From NCBI RefSeq assembly GCF_030253575.1, contig NC_080561.1:6771001-6835000 (forward strand): 64,000 nucleotides of DNA, in the 5' to 3' direction. The notes below the pieces were generated by a model, which ran no database searches, had not been told where the DNA came from, and was given only the letters and a program-made list of their open reading frames with translations. Positions 1 through 11,815 of the stretch are shown here, piece by piece. The position numbers and the translations under genes are program-made. This stretch comes from Rhododendron vialii (taxonomy: Eukaryota; Streptophyta; Magnoliopsida; Ericales; Ericaceae). The stretch's first letter is position 1; every line of letters starts with the position of its first letter.

Positions 1-175
1 CCGCAAGCATTTGTTTTAATTGAAAAAAGAATTTCTATTAAAACCGTTCTTCAAAGAACGGTTTTTTCTTCACGAGAACCGGTTCGAACCCAATAGAGGC
101 GGTTGCCCTAACCTAATAACCTACCTCCTTCATTTTCCCTCTCATCCCCTGCCGCGACCAAAGCGAGCCTAGACA

Positions 176-234
<59 letters not shown>

Positions 235-333
235 ACCCCTTGCTCCGCCATCTCCTACTGACTCCACCATCTTCCACCAGTAGCGCCGCCACCCTCCACT
301 GCAAGTCTCGCCATCCCAGATTCAACACCGTTG
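1..333 (+). promoter_or_regulatory. Putative promoter and non-coding first exon of NMD3
   Basis: The region upstream of NMD3 ends in a good splice donor, CCGTTG|GTGAGT, with the last exon base at about 333. A pyrimidine-rich leader holds a (TC)n-(AC)n microsatellite at about 179-235, followed by CT/CCA-rich sequence that looks like plant 5-prime UTR. The matching acceptor lies just before the NMD3 ATG. The transcription start cannot be fixed from sequence alone. The exon assignment is inferred from the splice signals. Confidence 0.55.
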
Positions 334-1286
334 GTGAGTGTTGATTCCTTTGTTTTCCGTATTTACGGTATTTACGGTCTTAGCTAGGGTTTTGAGTTAG
401 ACTTCTCTAGTGTCTTGAAATCCGTATTGGAGATTTGCTTTTTAATCTGATTTAGCAATTTTTTTTTTCTGCTAGTGTCCGAGTATCTGATTTAATGTGT
501 CCACGTGGTGAGTTTTGTATTCTCTCTTAAGGGTTTTTGTGTTGTTCCTTAACAGAAACACAAGTTTTCAATTGTTGTATGGATATGTGGATGCTTGCTT
601 AGTTAAAGAATCCGATGTCATTTTGGCAAAATCAGAAGTGGTTTATTAAGGTTTTGTTGGGAAAATTAAGGTTTTTTTTGGTTTGTCTAGTTCTTTACTC
701 TTTAATTGTGCTGACACCATGGTTATTTATCTTGCCCTCAGTATTGAAGAACAAGAATACTTGATAGTTGGTGTTTAGGCCTTTATGTTCAATTACGTGA
801 GTATCTGATATTTTGATATTTATTCGGGCTCTCTGGGGGTTTATTTGATGAATACGTGAGAATTCCTTATTGATAGAATTGAACTTCATGAAATTTGGGG
901 ACAAGCTGTTGCTGTAATAAGTTATGTTATATGGATTTTTTATTTTGGCTCAAATATCCGTGTCGATGTGTCCGACACCTGTTTCCTTTTGGACACTTGG
1001 ATCCTCTACTTGTTAAGATACTTACAGAAAATGAATATCATATTAGCTAGAAAGCGATAATTCGAGTATTTCACATAGACAGGAAATAGGGAAATAGTAA
1101 AAACATAATTTTTTGAACCATTTCTTGTTTAAACACATTTGTAAACATAGTTTACGGTACATAATCTGAGAAAATTATGTAATGTATGTATAATACAAAC
1201 AAGAGTTCAAGACGTGTCCCCGTACCCGTACCCAAGTTGGGGACACATATCCATGTGTCCTAAGATTTAAGTTTAGGAAGGTCACA

Positions 1287-2209
1287 CCAGTGTTTTAAAA
1301 GGCGTGAGAAGAGCGCACTATGGCGCGAGGAGCAGCGCAGCGCAAGGAATGCGCTTCGAAAATGTGGACTATGGTGCGGAACCCAAAGGCGCACGAAAGG
1401 CGCTGAGGCGATGCCTTTCGTCTATGAGCCAAAAAACGGATCTGACGGTTCTCACCCATACATAAGTCGATTGCGATGCACTGAATAATTGTTTTTTTTA
1501 AGTCAATCTCAGCCCTAATCGATCATAGCAGCAGCGGATAAAAAAGAAGAAGAGATCAGCGACAGCTTCAGTCAATGAGATCTCAGCCCTAGTCAATCTC
1601 AGCTCCTCCTTCTTTCTTTCTTCTTCTCGTAGGCGACTCCTCCTCCTCCTTTCTTCCAGGTAACCTCCTCCTCCTCCTCCTTCTTTCTTTCTTCTTCTCT
1701 GTCAACCGACTCTGTCCAGAACAGAGGTATCTTCTGCTGTTACATGTTGGAGCTTCTGTCTTTTGTTCTTCTTCTTCTCGTCCATTTCTTTATACCGATA
1801 TGTATGAGTTGGATTTGGAACTTCTTGTTTTGTTTTTTGATCAACGTATGAGTTGGAACTTGAAAAAAAATGCCTTATAAACCAACCAGTAAAAAGAGTA
1901 ACATTGTAACAAAGAGTTCATGGTAATTTTTCTGCCAATCTGCCCAATACTAATTTCTTTTTGTTTATGGTATTTTTTCTTCTTGTGAATTGTAGATGAC
2001 ATCTGAAAATCATAACAAAAAGGACCCTGGTTGGAAGTATTTTTTCTACAAGTGTTTGTTTGTGTTGAAAATTTGTTCAAATAAAATTTGCCTCGTTGTG
2101 AAGAAAAAATAAATTGCGCTTCGCGTCAATAAAGTGCGCGCTGCGCCTTGCGCTAAAGCCCTAGGGGACTGTTGTGCCTCGGTGTGCCTTTCGCCATTTA
2201 AAACACTGG
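1287..2209. mobile_element. Non-autonomous DNA transposon with CCAGTGTTTTAAA termini
   Basis: The left end CCAGTGTTTTAAAAGGCG pairs with the right end CGCCATTTAAAACACTGG as terminal inverted repeats. Both subterminal regions are rich in GCGC/GCGCTT motifs. The termini resemble plant hAT MITEs. No transposase ORF is present. I could not see a clean 8-bp target duplication, so the superfamily is tentative. Confidence 0.6.
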
Positions 2210-2518
2210 CTTGGACTTGCACCCGCACCTGATACTTGCACCCGAGTCCATGTAACATAAGTCATTTTAGTTTGAAAATCATGTCTTTCAGCTGAACTAG
2301 TCCTATTGAAGGTTAAAACATCATGAGCATGATACGCTGCAAAATTTAGGGCTAAACTAGATTGTAATTATTATTATTATTTTTTATTGATTTTGGGCAT
2401 AGGGCGCTATTTGCTTGTTCCAATTTAGCTTCACTTTGTTGTTTCATTACGATAATTCTTGATGTTATTTCTTCGTCTTCATGTACTTTCTTTTTTAATC
2501 AAAAGCAGGTACTACTTA

Positions 2519-3080
2519 TTTCGTATTTTTTTGGTGGAGTTTAAGTGGATGTGAAATCAAAATATGGCAGAATGAAGTTAGTTTATTACTCCTTGTCCTG
2601 TTATGGCAGTAATGATTATGATAATGGTACTTGCTTATGATAATTGAGCAAGTGTTGGTTTTTGAGAGCCCGTTAATGAGGAATGGGGACACCCCCGTTA
2701 ACCTCATTTCACGAGCCTTCACTGCATCCGCTTTCGTATTTTTTTTGCTGGAGTTTAAGTGGATGTGAAATCAAAATATGGTAGAATGAAGTCTCCTTGG
2801 CCAGTTATGGCAGTAATGATTATGATAATGGTACTTATGATAATTGAGGAAGTGTTGGTTTTTGAGAGCTGTTGATGAGGAATGGGGACACCCCCGTTAA
2901 CCTCATTTCATGAGCCTTCACTGCATCCACTTTCGTATTTTTTGGCTGGAGTTTAAGTGGGTGTGAAATCAAAATATGGTAGAACGAAGGAAGTTTATTG
3001 CTTCCTGTCCTTTTATGGCAGTAATGATTATGATAATGGTACTTGCTTATGATAATTGAGGAAGTGTTGGTTTTTGAGAT
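2519..3080. repeat. Three tandem copies of a roughly 200-bp unit
   Basis: Units start at about 2519, 2731 and 2931. Each begins TTTCGTATTTTTT, continues with GGAGTTTAAGTGG and GTGAAATCAAAATATGG, and carries a GCAGTAATGATTATGATAATGG block. The first two units end in a shared segment with GAGGAATGGGGACACCCCCG. The third is truncated near 3080. The array lies inside the NMD3 leader intron. Confidence 0.85.
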
Positions 3081-3306
3081 TTCATTTGATCGTGTTTCAT
3101 GAAAATCCTGTGGACACACATGTACCATTTTAATTTTTACTTCAGCTTGTAATTGGGTTGAACCGTTGAAGGACTGGTTTTCAGTTAACTCATACCATGA
3201 GATAAGAAAAAATATGGATTCTATCTTTTTTGGTATGTATGTAGTCACTTTCGAATCTGAAGCTATTTGCTCTTAAATTTTCTCTTGGATGCTTTGGTAA
3301 ACAGCC

Positions 3307-4845
3307 ATGGCCGAGGAAGCAGGTATGTTCGTGGTTCATCAAACCATCGGTAGTGTTCTATGTTGCAAATGTGGTATTCCGATAGCACCAAATGCTGCCA
3401 ATATGTGCGTGAAGTGCTTGCGTTCTGAAGTTGACATCACAGAAGGTTTACAGAAAAATGTCATTATAATCCATTGCCCAGAGTGTGACACCTACTTGCA
3501 GCCGCCAAGAACTTGGATTAGAGCCCAACTAGAATCGAAGGAGCTCTTGACGTTCTGCGTGAAGAGATTGAAGAACTTGAACAAAGTAAGGCTAGTACAT
3601 GCCGAATTCATTTGGACTGAACCTCACTCTAAGAGGATTAAAGTCAAGCTTAAAGTTCAGAAAGAGGTCCTCAATGGAGCAATACTTGAACAGACTTATA
3701 CGGTTGAGTACGTTGTTCAGGACCAAATGTGTGAATCTTGTACTAGGGTCCAAGCTAACCCTGACCAGTGGGTGGCTGCTGTACAACTGCGGCAACATGT
3801 TTCTCACAGGCGGACTTTCTTCTATTTGGAGCAGCTTATTCTTAGGCACGATGCTGCAGTCAGAGCCATAAGAATCAAGCAAATGGATCAGGGAATAGAT
3901 TTCTTTTTCGGGAATCGTAGTCATGCTGTCAAGTTTGTGGAGTTTCTGGGAAAAGTTGCTCCAATTAAGAGTCGTAACGACAAACAACTTGTTTCTCATG
4001 ATACCAAGAGCAATAACTACAATTACAAGTTCACTTTCTCCGTTGAAATCTGTCCAGTATGCCGTGAGGATCTGATCTGCCTCCCGCCGAAAGCTGCTAT
4101 TAGTTTGGGAAATCTTGGCCCACTTGTCATTTGCACAAAAGTGACCAACAACATTGCTTTGCTGGACCCCTTTACCCTTAGGCACTGTTTCTTGGATGCC
4201 GATCAGTATTGGCGGACATCTTTTAAGTCTCTGCTTTCTAGTAGGCAGCTTGTGGAATATATTGTATTGGATGTGGAGGTTGTTGCTGCTGAAGTTAATG
4301 TCGGTGGGTCGAAGTATGCTTTAGCTGATGCTCAAGTTGCTCGTGTATCAGATTTTGGAAAAAATGACACGATTTTCAATGTGAGGACACATTTGGGCCA
4401 TCTTTTAAACCCTGGGGATTATGCTCTTGGATTTGACTTGTATGGAGCTAACAGTAATGATATTGAACTCGACAAGTACAAGGGTATGGTCGTCCCTGAT
4501 GTGATTTTGATGAAAAAGAGCTATGAAGAGAAGCGACAGAGGAAACGTGGGAAGCCTCGTGCATGGAAGCTTAAGTCTCTTGGCATGGAAGTTGATGATA
4601 CTACAGCCAAAGGAAGAAATGAGGAGGAAAAGAGGGATTCAGAGTACGAACAGTTCTTGAGAGACTTGGAAGAGAATCCTGAAATGAGGTTTAATATATC
4701 GCTATATCGTAATGAGGAATACCAGCCATCGGAAATGGCCTCTGTGACTGATGGGGAGGATCTGCCTTCTGTGCCTTTGGATGAGTTGCTTGCTGATCTT
4801 GATTTAAGTGATGAGGAAGATGGCGAAAGTAGCATGAGAGAGTGA
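3307..4845 (+). CDS. NMD3: 60S ribosomal export protein NMD3
   Basis: A 512-aa uninterrupted ORF that matches eukaryotic NMD3 in length and layout (the human and yeast proteins are about 500-520 aa). NMD3 binds the nascent 60S subunit and bridges it to the exportin CRM1/XPO1 for nuclear export, and is released in the cytoplasm. The sequence shows the N-terminal zinc-binding CxxC series (about residues 19-22, 34-37, 57-60, with further CxxC at 142-145 and 249-252). A basic nuclear-localisation segment follows (about 409-424, KRQRKRGKPRAWK). The tail is acidic and leucine-spaced (LDELLADLDL, 491-500, then DEEDGE), as expected for the CRM1-dependent export signal. The ATG sits two bases after a splice acceptor, so the coding region is in one exon behind a long leader intron. 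No frame damage is visible. It is the only clear housekeeping gene in the window. Confidence 0.97.
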   Translation: MAEEAGMFVVHQTIGSVLCCKCGIPIAPNAANMCVKCLRSEVDITEGLQKNVIIIHCPECDTYLQPPRTWIRAQLESKELLTFCVKRLKNLNKVRLVHAEFIWTEPHSKRIKVKLKVQKEVLNGAILEQTYTVEYVVQDQMCESCTRVQANPDQWVAAVQLRQHVSHRRTFFYLEQLILRHDAAVRAIRIKQMDQGIDFFFGNRSHAVKFVEFLGKVAPIKSRNDKQLVSHDTKSNNYNYKFTFSVEICPVCREDLICLPPKAAISLGNLGPLVICTKVTNNIALLDPFTLRHCFLDADQYWRTSFKSLLSSRQLVEYIVLDVEVVAAEVNVGGSKYALADAQVARVSDFGKNDTIFNVRTHLGHLLNPGDYALGFDLYGANSNDIELDKYKGMVVPDVILMKKSYEEKRQRKRGKPRAWKLKSLGMEVDDTTAKGRNEEEKRDSEYEQFLRDLEENPEMRFNISLYRNEEYQPSEMASVTDGEDLPSVPLDELLADLDLSDEEDGESSMRE

Positions 4846-5169
4846 ACTGAAGCAGCAGGTTGTATTAATTAAAGAGTTTTCAACATCTCATCAAAAGTTT
4901 GTTGGTATGAGATTTCTACCATCTTTTTTATTCTGTTCTTTTTGTGTTTCTCTTCCTCATTATTCTTATATGGAACTAGAAGAGTTTCTTTCTAAGCTTG
5001 TTAATGACTTTATGAACATGTGGGAAGTGGTATTTTATGATAGTTTTCTTTTCACAGTAGACTCTGTAATGCTCGTGCTTCCAAGACTTTGATCTTAAAT
5101 GTTAAGAAATGATTTACATCAAAAAAGCATAAATAAGAGATCTTTATTTTATGTAGTTTTTTTAATAGG

Positions 5170-5277
5170 CGAAAATCAGATTGTTAGAAGAGTTAGATTA
5201 GCACATTGAAAGAGAGGTTAACACGAAAATCGGATTGTTAGAATAGTTAGATTAGCACGTTGAAAGAGAGGTTAACT
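5170..5277. repeat. Tandem duplication, 54-bp period
   Basis: Two adjacent copies (5170-5223 and 5224-5277), each starting CGAAAATC and ending GAGAGGTTAAC, differ at only a few positions. Confidence 0.9.
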
Positions 5278-5933
5278 CTTGACCCCTTTTCTCCTGGCAC
5301 CTAAGTGCACACCTGATGACGTTGGGCCAAAGGTCTCTTGGCTGTGTCTAAAAGCATAATCAAATTCTTATGGAAAGTTTATGCATTATGGGCGTAGTTA
5401 TCTTCATTACAAAGCCATTAAATCAACATCTTCCAGATAAGTGGATGGGTATTTTTTTTACCATTGTGATGGTTTTCATACTATCTGTATGTTTCTGATG
5501 GTGTGTTTCTAGACTAATTTGTGCGTGTAGCATTACACAAGTTGTAATGCATCAAACTTGAAGTATGTTTGTGAAGTTTTTCGATTGCTCCTTTACGTAG
5601 GATCAACTTGGTGAACTAAATATTACAGGCATAGGGATGATTTTCAAGCATAGAACCGTGTAACCGAACCCGGAACAAAATAGTTCTCAAGTTTGAAACT
5701 ATAGGGATCGCTTTCATTCTTGGAAGCACTATGAGTTGAAATTCTACTTGTAGCATGTCCAACCTAAATTTGAGGCAAACTTGAAAATTTTCTGCTCAAA
5801 CCAGAAGGTACACCAAGAAACTATTCAACGTTACATGGACCATCAACTATTATCAAGACTAGTTAGGAAACTCTTCTACATTATGTGGTACAACAAATTT
5901 TACCAAGAATCGTTAGGCCTCTGGACCGGAGAT

Positions 5934-6122
5934 GTAACCCGGGAATTGGGTAGCTGATCAGACGGACCTAAGTAGGATTTCTGGCCACGGAGCGAGTAAC
6001 CTAAGTTGGATTTCAGGCCACGGAGCAAGTAACCCGGCAATTGGGTAGCTGATCAGACAGACCTAAGTAGGATTTTGGGCCACTGGGCGAGTAACCCGGC
6101 AATTGGGTAGCTGATCAGACGA
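5934..6122. repeat. Tandem repeats with GTAACCCGG/GATCAGAC motifs
   Basis: Units contain GTAACCCGG, AATTGGGTAGCTGATCAGAC, ACCTAAGTAGGATTT and GGCCAC. Three imperfect copies occur, the middle one internally deleted. The function is unknown. Confidence 0.8.
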
Positions 6123-6980
6123 CTGGCATCCGGCTTGTACCGCTAGCATTTTTGCATTTGAAGATGTGGGGTTGAATAATTTGAACATGACAAGTAAACA
6201 ACTTAACAAGAAGTAGAAAAATTTGACTTTCAGGTCATTGAATCTGACTTTGAATGGAAATATGGTTAATAGATCATTTTTTTTTTTTAAATTATCGGAT
6301 GTCCGCACCAGCTTGAGCGCACCCTGACCACCCCGACTAATTCCGGGGCTCTAAAATTAACGACTGGGCAAACCCTCAAGTGACACCAAGGTTTGAAATG
6401 TTATTTCATTTCTAATTCCCACTTGCCAAATCCCTTGGGTTAATATGAACTCATATTTTCAAAGCACCTATACGAGAAATGGTGTTTTTGAAAACCTTTT
6501 AGTAATTGGGGAAGTTTGTCCTCTTCATTCCAAAACTCATTTTTGCATATCCGCTGGCGGATTCACAACCTTAACAACCAAGAATCCAACATATGTTTAA
6601 GTAAATTCATAGTAGCTTTCGACTGGACGTGGATGGGTCTGCCTTTGACTGGACCGGGGAGGGGATTAGTTAAGGTATGCATAAGCTGGCCTAGACAACC
6701 CTGATTGTCTAACCAAACAACAACAACAAAAAATCTTCGTAGCATTCATAAGTCAATGGCTACCCTCAACTAGTATCATGAAATTGTAAAATTTTCATGC
6801 GCCAAAGCCAAGAAAGAAAGATCAATTACAACAAAATAACTCATAAACAGCATAATATATAGCATAAGCAAGCATAGGAGCTCCCAATAATCCTTGCAAG
6901 AAAACTTATAGAATGGCAAGACATACACATCAAACCACCAAATAGATCAGAGGAGGTAAAGAAGAGGACTTCTTCTCTTC

Positions 6981-7668
6981 TTAAAGCCTCAATGTGAGAT
7001 CTGGTGCACGCTCATCTGCGTCCGCAGCTGGAGTTGCCTCTGAGAAATTCACGAGGGAATGGGCAATAAGGCGTCGTCGGAAGCTACCCAGCCACATAAG
7101 CTCGGTCTCATCATCCTCCAGGAAAATAGGCATACCTGAATGCCCTAGTTCACGCCTCCCACTTCCTCTAAATTCAAACGACCTAACTGGCGGCACAAAG
7201 CTTTGGTGCACTGAAGAATGCGCTTCGATTCCCAAAGACCGAAATGCCAAACCATGGAGAGGCAGTGTTGCCAAATTGGCATACCTCTCCGCGAATACCC
7301 CCATTCGCATGGTGCGTTTTGCTAGGGTTCTCTCTCTCTCTCTTGTGTGCATTCTGATGGCCGCCAAGTGCCTGTGAGCTGAAGAACTTCCGGTGACAGA
7401 AATTGCAAGGGAAAACTCGTGGAATCGATGAAGAAGCCCTGGCGTTGCTACTTTCTCTATAGCTTGATATCGAAAATCCTGCCGAGTCCTTTGTCGGTAG
7501 ATCTTCTGTGGTAATGGTGGAATTGAAGGTGAGAGTTAAGTCTAGGGAAAGTGGTTCAGAAACTGACCGAGTCGCGATGGAATTTGTGGAGGCAACTTGG
7601 CTGCTGATGTCTTCCGAGTCGTTTTCAGAGGAGGGCTCCGCTTCAAGATCAATGGCATGCGGTTTCAT
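6981..7668 (-). pseudogene. Single-C2H2 QALGGH zinc-finger repressor gene with a frameshift
   Basis: Reading from the ATG at 7668 gives an N-terminal part with an LxLxL-type stretch (LSLDLTL, residues 40-46). One C2H2 finger follows (C88, C91, H104, H109) with the plant-specific QALGGH core, then the conserved NAHKRER stretch. This is the ZFP1/3/4/7 class of Arabidopsis-like transcription factors. Right after the finger the frame is lost in a (GA)7 tract (7329-7342, minus). The continuation lies in another frame and ends at 6981 with DLTLRL, a classical C-terminal EAR repressor motif. In this frame the protein instead ends at 161 aa (stop near 7183) with no EAR motif. A GA-unit number differing by one or two would reconnect the frames to about 225 aa. 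This may be a slippage allele, an assembly error in the repeat, or a recent pseudogene. The rest of the C-terminal frame is clean, so the lesion is young or artefactual. Confidence 0.85.
7329..7342. repeat. (TC)7 microsatellite inside coding sequence
   Basis: Seven TC units on the plus strand (GA on the coding strand) encode the alternating Arg-Glu just after the zinc finger. The number of units sets whether the finger and the C-terminal EAR motif are in one frame. Confidence 0.9.
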
Positions 7669-10243
7669 GACTTGATTCTGTGAGTAATCAGAAGAGCGAA
7701 CTTACATTCTGAATGAGCAGGAGAGTGATACGCTTTTTCTGTTCTTTCGGTGCTTCGGAAATGAGCAAGAGAGTGAGCTACTCCCAGCATAACAGACGAC
7801 CGTATTTTCTTGTGCTGCATTTGTGAGAAATAGGGGAATTCAGTGCATGAAAACAGAGTCTTACTTATTGAAAGCAGAAAAACAAAACCAGAATGATTTG
7901 ATGTATGAAATTAGAGTTAAATGAAAAGCTTCTTAAAATAGATAGCTCATGGCAGAAAGAAAAGGATCTAGTCCATGAGGGTTTACTAACCTAACCTCAA
8001 AGAGAAATCAATGTCTTATACATGCAAGAAGAATTCTCTTCGATCTGCTTCCATCTAAGACTTTATTCTACGTCGCTCACCTAAGTCACCCAAGCTTGGT
8101 TAATATAATTCCTATGTTACTATACGTATTGCCAATTGATTTCAGGTTGGAGTTAGTTTTAAAAATAGGCCGCTACGTACGTAGTGGTTTTTTTGGACCC
8201 CCGGTACTGCTACACTCTGCTATACCTGTGCCACCCAAAATTCATCCACGTATCGGCTAGTTCCCGCTACGTATCGCTTTGTATCCAATTTTTTGCCCGC
8301 TCAACAAGCACTACGGTCGCTATGTGACCGCTATTGCTACTACAGGGTGCTTTGGCACCAAAAACGATATTAAAAAATTCACAACCGCTAAACATGATTC
8401 CCGCTACGTATCATTCGATACTCCCCCTACGCCTATACCGCTAATGCTACTCAGTTTGCTACCGCTATTTAAAATCCGTTGGACCGCTCCAAGGATTCTT
8501 ACATGGTAATCAAGCTAGGTTTTGGATGACCTCACTTAATGTGATTGAGGGATGAGTCAATTGCATCACCTACAATATCAACCAAGATATAAAAAACAAA
8601 TCTCACTTGAAACGTTTAAGCATGAAGACTGAACTACATATACCCCAGGGGTGCCATGACACGTACACCTGCTTTTAAAGAAACACATGTATATATTTCT
8701 TGCACACAATGACATTTATGAAATTAAATTCTATACAGTAGCTCTACCATGTATAACAAAATAGATACAAACTTAACATATACTGTATTCTACAAATGTG
8801 TCAAAAATGCCCTTCGTTTTTAGTACTACTAATCTATCAAACCGCAGAAGATCCTAATCGCAGCATTTATCAATGAAAAAGATTTAGCTGTACGTCATGA
8901 CTTTTTATTTGCTCTTCGAAGGTCTGAAGGATTGTGTGATGCAATATGATCTGATAAAAAGACTCCTATCCTGTATACCGACGGGGAGAAGGGGAAGAGG
9001 GACTCGGGAGAGGACACTGCTTTGGCACCCGCTATGGTACAATAATCCTACTTCTGCAACTGTGAATGTGCATGGTACAGGTTTCTTAAAAAAGTCCTAA
9101 CCAGTAGCACCTAACTCGGTACAACAAAGCCGCATTTATACCCGGTTTATGTGCCTGCTCCATACAATTAGTTCGATATAGGGATAGATGATTAGATTAT
9201 AATTCAGCTAAATTTGTGCCCTTCAACCAACATGACCGTTAGGTGGTAATCTCTCCCACTGGCCTCCACTGGATCCTTCTCAAATCTATGATTTAAGAAC
9301 ACCACCACCATTCAAGATGTAGACATACTGAAGTGAGTGAAAGAAATCAAGAAACTAACAAGTTGATCACTAAGAGCAGGTTCTCAGTTTGACGTCTTAG
9401 TACGTTACTGAAAATCTGGTCAAATCTGGACACGTACAGTTGTGTCGAGATTCGATCAGATTTTAAGCAACTACGCAAGCTGAACATGGCCCTAAATGAA
9501 GGTTTAGACCTCAATCCATCTTCTGCCACCTTGTTTATTTCACAGTTTCACAAAAAAAAAAAAAAAAAACATTACTAGAACATGTGAAAAATTCATCAAG
9601 CAGTTGGTGATGAAGCCAGGAACAAGAAAAGTGCTTTACTGTACTTACTAACCAATCAAAAGAGAAAACAAAAGGAGCTTCATGCAAGAAGACAATAGTC
9701 TTTTAGTCCAATATATTCCTACAATTCCCACTCCCTACAAGATGTATGACAAATTGGCCTATGCAACAACACGAAGAAGCTGGTCCCAGACATCCGATTA
9801 TAAAAAAAAAAAATTCACAAATATACAACTAAAATGAAATAAATTCACTATTGGTCCAGATTCAACCAGATTCTAAGTAAATAAATAAGCAAATAGGACT
9901 CCAATCAAACAGGACACATGAAGATTTTTAATTCAGTACACAACATATGTGAGCTATTTGAAGCCTTTTATTCCAAAAACATCAACTAAACTCTAGCAAA
10001 CAAGAGAATTAGGACCCGTTCGTTCCGCTAAGGTTCTTATTTTAGTTAGTAGAGCCTATGTACAAACCATTCCAAGATAATCATACATATAGCATAGCCA
10101 GTGTTGGGTAGGAAAATAAAACAAGAAAAGTAGACAGTACCAAAACCTCATCAAAATCAAGAGAGAGAAAACTAGTGAGTGGATTGGATTCACAAACATA
10201 CGTGCCAGTGGACTTCTTGTAGACATCTGATTCGTTTGTGCAA
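7669..10243. other. Intergenic: no gene recognised; possible MITE
   Basis: This stretch holds the upstream region of the zinc-finger gene and then AT-rich sequence without coding signals. At about 8157-8478 a segment is rich in CCGCTA/CGCTACGTA motifs. Its ends (TTTTAAAAATAGG on the left, CCGCTATTTAAAATC on the right) look like degenerate inverted repeats, suggesting an old non-autonomous DNA transposon. A poly(A) run occurs near 9551-9569. Nothing else is supported. Confidence 0.4.
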
Positions 10244-10391
10244 TTTTGGTACGCCTTACGATCAAGAACAAGCTCACGAGTCAGTACTAGAATGTTTTTT
10301 AGGCCATAGATGGGAGGTTTTGGTACGTCTTACGATCAAGAACAAGCTCACTAGTCAGTACTAGAATGTTTTTTAGGCCAAAGATGGGAGG
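10244..10391. repeat. Tandem duplication, 74-bp period
   Basis: Copies at 10244-10317 and 10318-10391 begin TTTTGGTACG and end GATGGGAGG. They are nearly identical, so the event is recent. Confidence 0.92.
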
Positions 10392-10603
10392 TTCTGATAT
10401 TATCCAGGAATGTAACACACGATTTAAACATATGTATATAGGTTGTATGTAGTCTGGTGTGTATATGGTCTGTTCTTTCTTTTCTGCCCCATAACTTATC
10501 CATATCCGACACTACGATTACACATGCAAATGGAACAATAATTGTGGTACTTCTGTACTGAATTTTCTCTCATAATAGTATTTGAATTTTATTCTTTATG
10601 TAG

Positions 10604-11186
10604 ATGGCTAAAGATCGAAATGATGCAAATGCAATTCAAGTTGCAGTACTTGGAGCTGCGACATTAGTAATAGCTACCGGGGTTGGAATCATAGAAACTG
10701 TAAAGTATGGGAGCCATAACAAAATCATGACTCCAGTGATATCTATCGGGGTTGCATTAATGCTAGCCTTGGTTTCAGTGGATGCAAAATACAACTAAAG
10801 GAACAAAAAAATGGACGAGGAAAATACCGGACAACAGGAAGCCAAACTTGATCTTTAGCTCGAAGGAATCAATGGAAGAAGTGCAAGCAAAAGATGAAAT
10901 GAACGACAACATAGATGAGGAGTTTAACGGACAACAGAAAGCTAAACTCAATGCTAGTTTGAAGGAATCGAAGGAAGAAGGAAGGACTAGTAGTACTTGT
11001 AGTAGTGAAGAGTTTCAGAGCTTGGAAGCTAAGTACCGTGCCGAGTACGAAAACCTACTCCAAAAAGACTTTGATGGGCGCCATGGATGGGAGGAAGAGA
11101 GAAGCCTACTGATGAACGAGCTTGGTGCTGCTAGGGCATCATCTGAAATCTACAGAGAGCTTCTTCATGGTTCAGATGATTTTTAA
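10604..11186 (+). pseudogene. Four-TM/coiled-coil family, orphan exon 2 (broken)
   Basis: Preceded by the family's acceptor (TTTATGTAG|ATGGCTAAAG), the sequence starts like intact exon 2 copies: MAKDRNDANA, then two hydrophobic segments. It hits an in-frame TAA at about 10796. A second in-frame stop follows, created by one extra T near 10857 that also shifts the frame. The rest (KESKEE, SLEAKY, HGWEEERS, ending ELLHGSDDF) is readable in another frame up to 11186. The tail is of the long type. No exon 1 is seen upstream. It is a clear pseudogene of the family whose intact members start at 20191, 22822 and 48084. Confidence 0.88.
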
Positions 11187-11339
11187 CCTTAATAATTAGT
11201 AATTTGCATGCTTAATCAGTTGCTTAATTACTACCACTTTTTTTGCATCTTCTTGTGGCATGGCTTTCATTTGGAAAGTTGGATTCAGCGATCTTCGATT
11301 CTTCATAGTTTGAAGGCAACGCATATCAGTTCGTTTGCC

Positions 11340-11682
11340 TGCTTGCTGTTTGGTTTTGGGTGTTTGGGCTGTTTGCTGTTAAGATTGGGCTGGTTTGGGC
11401 TTTTTGCCCATTTGGTGGTTGGGTTTTGGCCCTTTAGGTGTTTGGGCTTTGGCCCTTTAGATGTCCTGTTGGCTTCTCCCCAATAGTTTGTGGGTTTTTT
11501 AAAGGTTTTTCCTCCTGGTTTAGCCTGAGCCTATTAGGCCTAAATCAGTTTCCTCCTTGTGGTTAGGAGAAGAGGCCGTCTTGGGTGGGGTGGTCAGACC
11601 GTTGTACCCAAGCTCCTATTATCTCTATACTTTGTGTTATGAGTTAATGAAATTTATTTTTGCTGATTAAAAAAAAAAAAAA
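11340..11682 (+). mobile_element. Poly(A)-tailed retroelement 3-prime remnant
   Basis: A T/G-rich segment ends in TTTTTGCTGATT followed by a 14-A run (11669-11682). Paralogous flanks at about 24910 and 49845 run uninterrupted from GCCTGC to AAAGCTTTC, so this segment is an insertion. The structure (3-prime end plus poly(A), no ORF) suggests a truncated LINE-type or SINE insertion. A truncated second copy lies at 17946-18157. Confidence 0.65.
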
Positions 11683-11782
11683 GCTTTCCTCAAAATCAAA
11701 AGAAAACACAACCTAGATCTGTTGACGGTGTCATCGTGAGAATAAAATAATAGTATAGTGTTCTTAAAAAAAGAGTGAAAGG

Positions 11783-11815
<33 letters not shown>

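Larger units (their letters stand above)
334..3304 (+). other. NMD3 5-prime leader intron (about 2.97 kb)
   Basis: The proposed donor is at 334 (GTGAGT) and the acceptor TTTGGTAAACAG ends at 3304, two bases before the start codon. No convincing coding sequence lies inside. The intron carries a hAT-like element (1287-2209) and a three-copy tandem repeat (2519-3080), which explains its size. The region 334-1286 is AT-rich with nothing else recognised. Confidence 0.55.
4846..6980. other. Intergenic: NMD3 3-prime region and short tandem repeats
   Basis: The first few hundred bases are T-rich and probably include the NMD3 3-prime UTR. Two tandem repeats are listed separately. The rest is AT-rich, with a short poly(T) tract near 6275, and no gene is recognised. 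The small ORFs here lack recognisable motifs. Confidence 0.5.

Noticed and set aside
3592-4185. 197-codon minus-strand ORF inside NMD3
   Set aside because: Antisense shadow of a conserved CDS; no domain and no independent signals.
10604-10798. Independent 64-aa membrane protein gene
   Set aside because: It is the 5-prime part of a broken exon 2 with a premature stop; its continuation is readable downstream in another frame.
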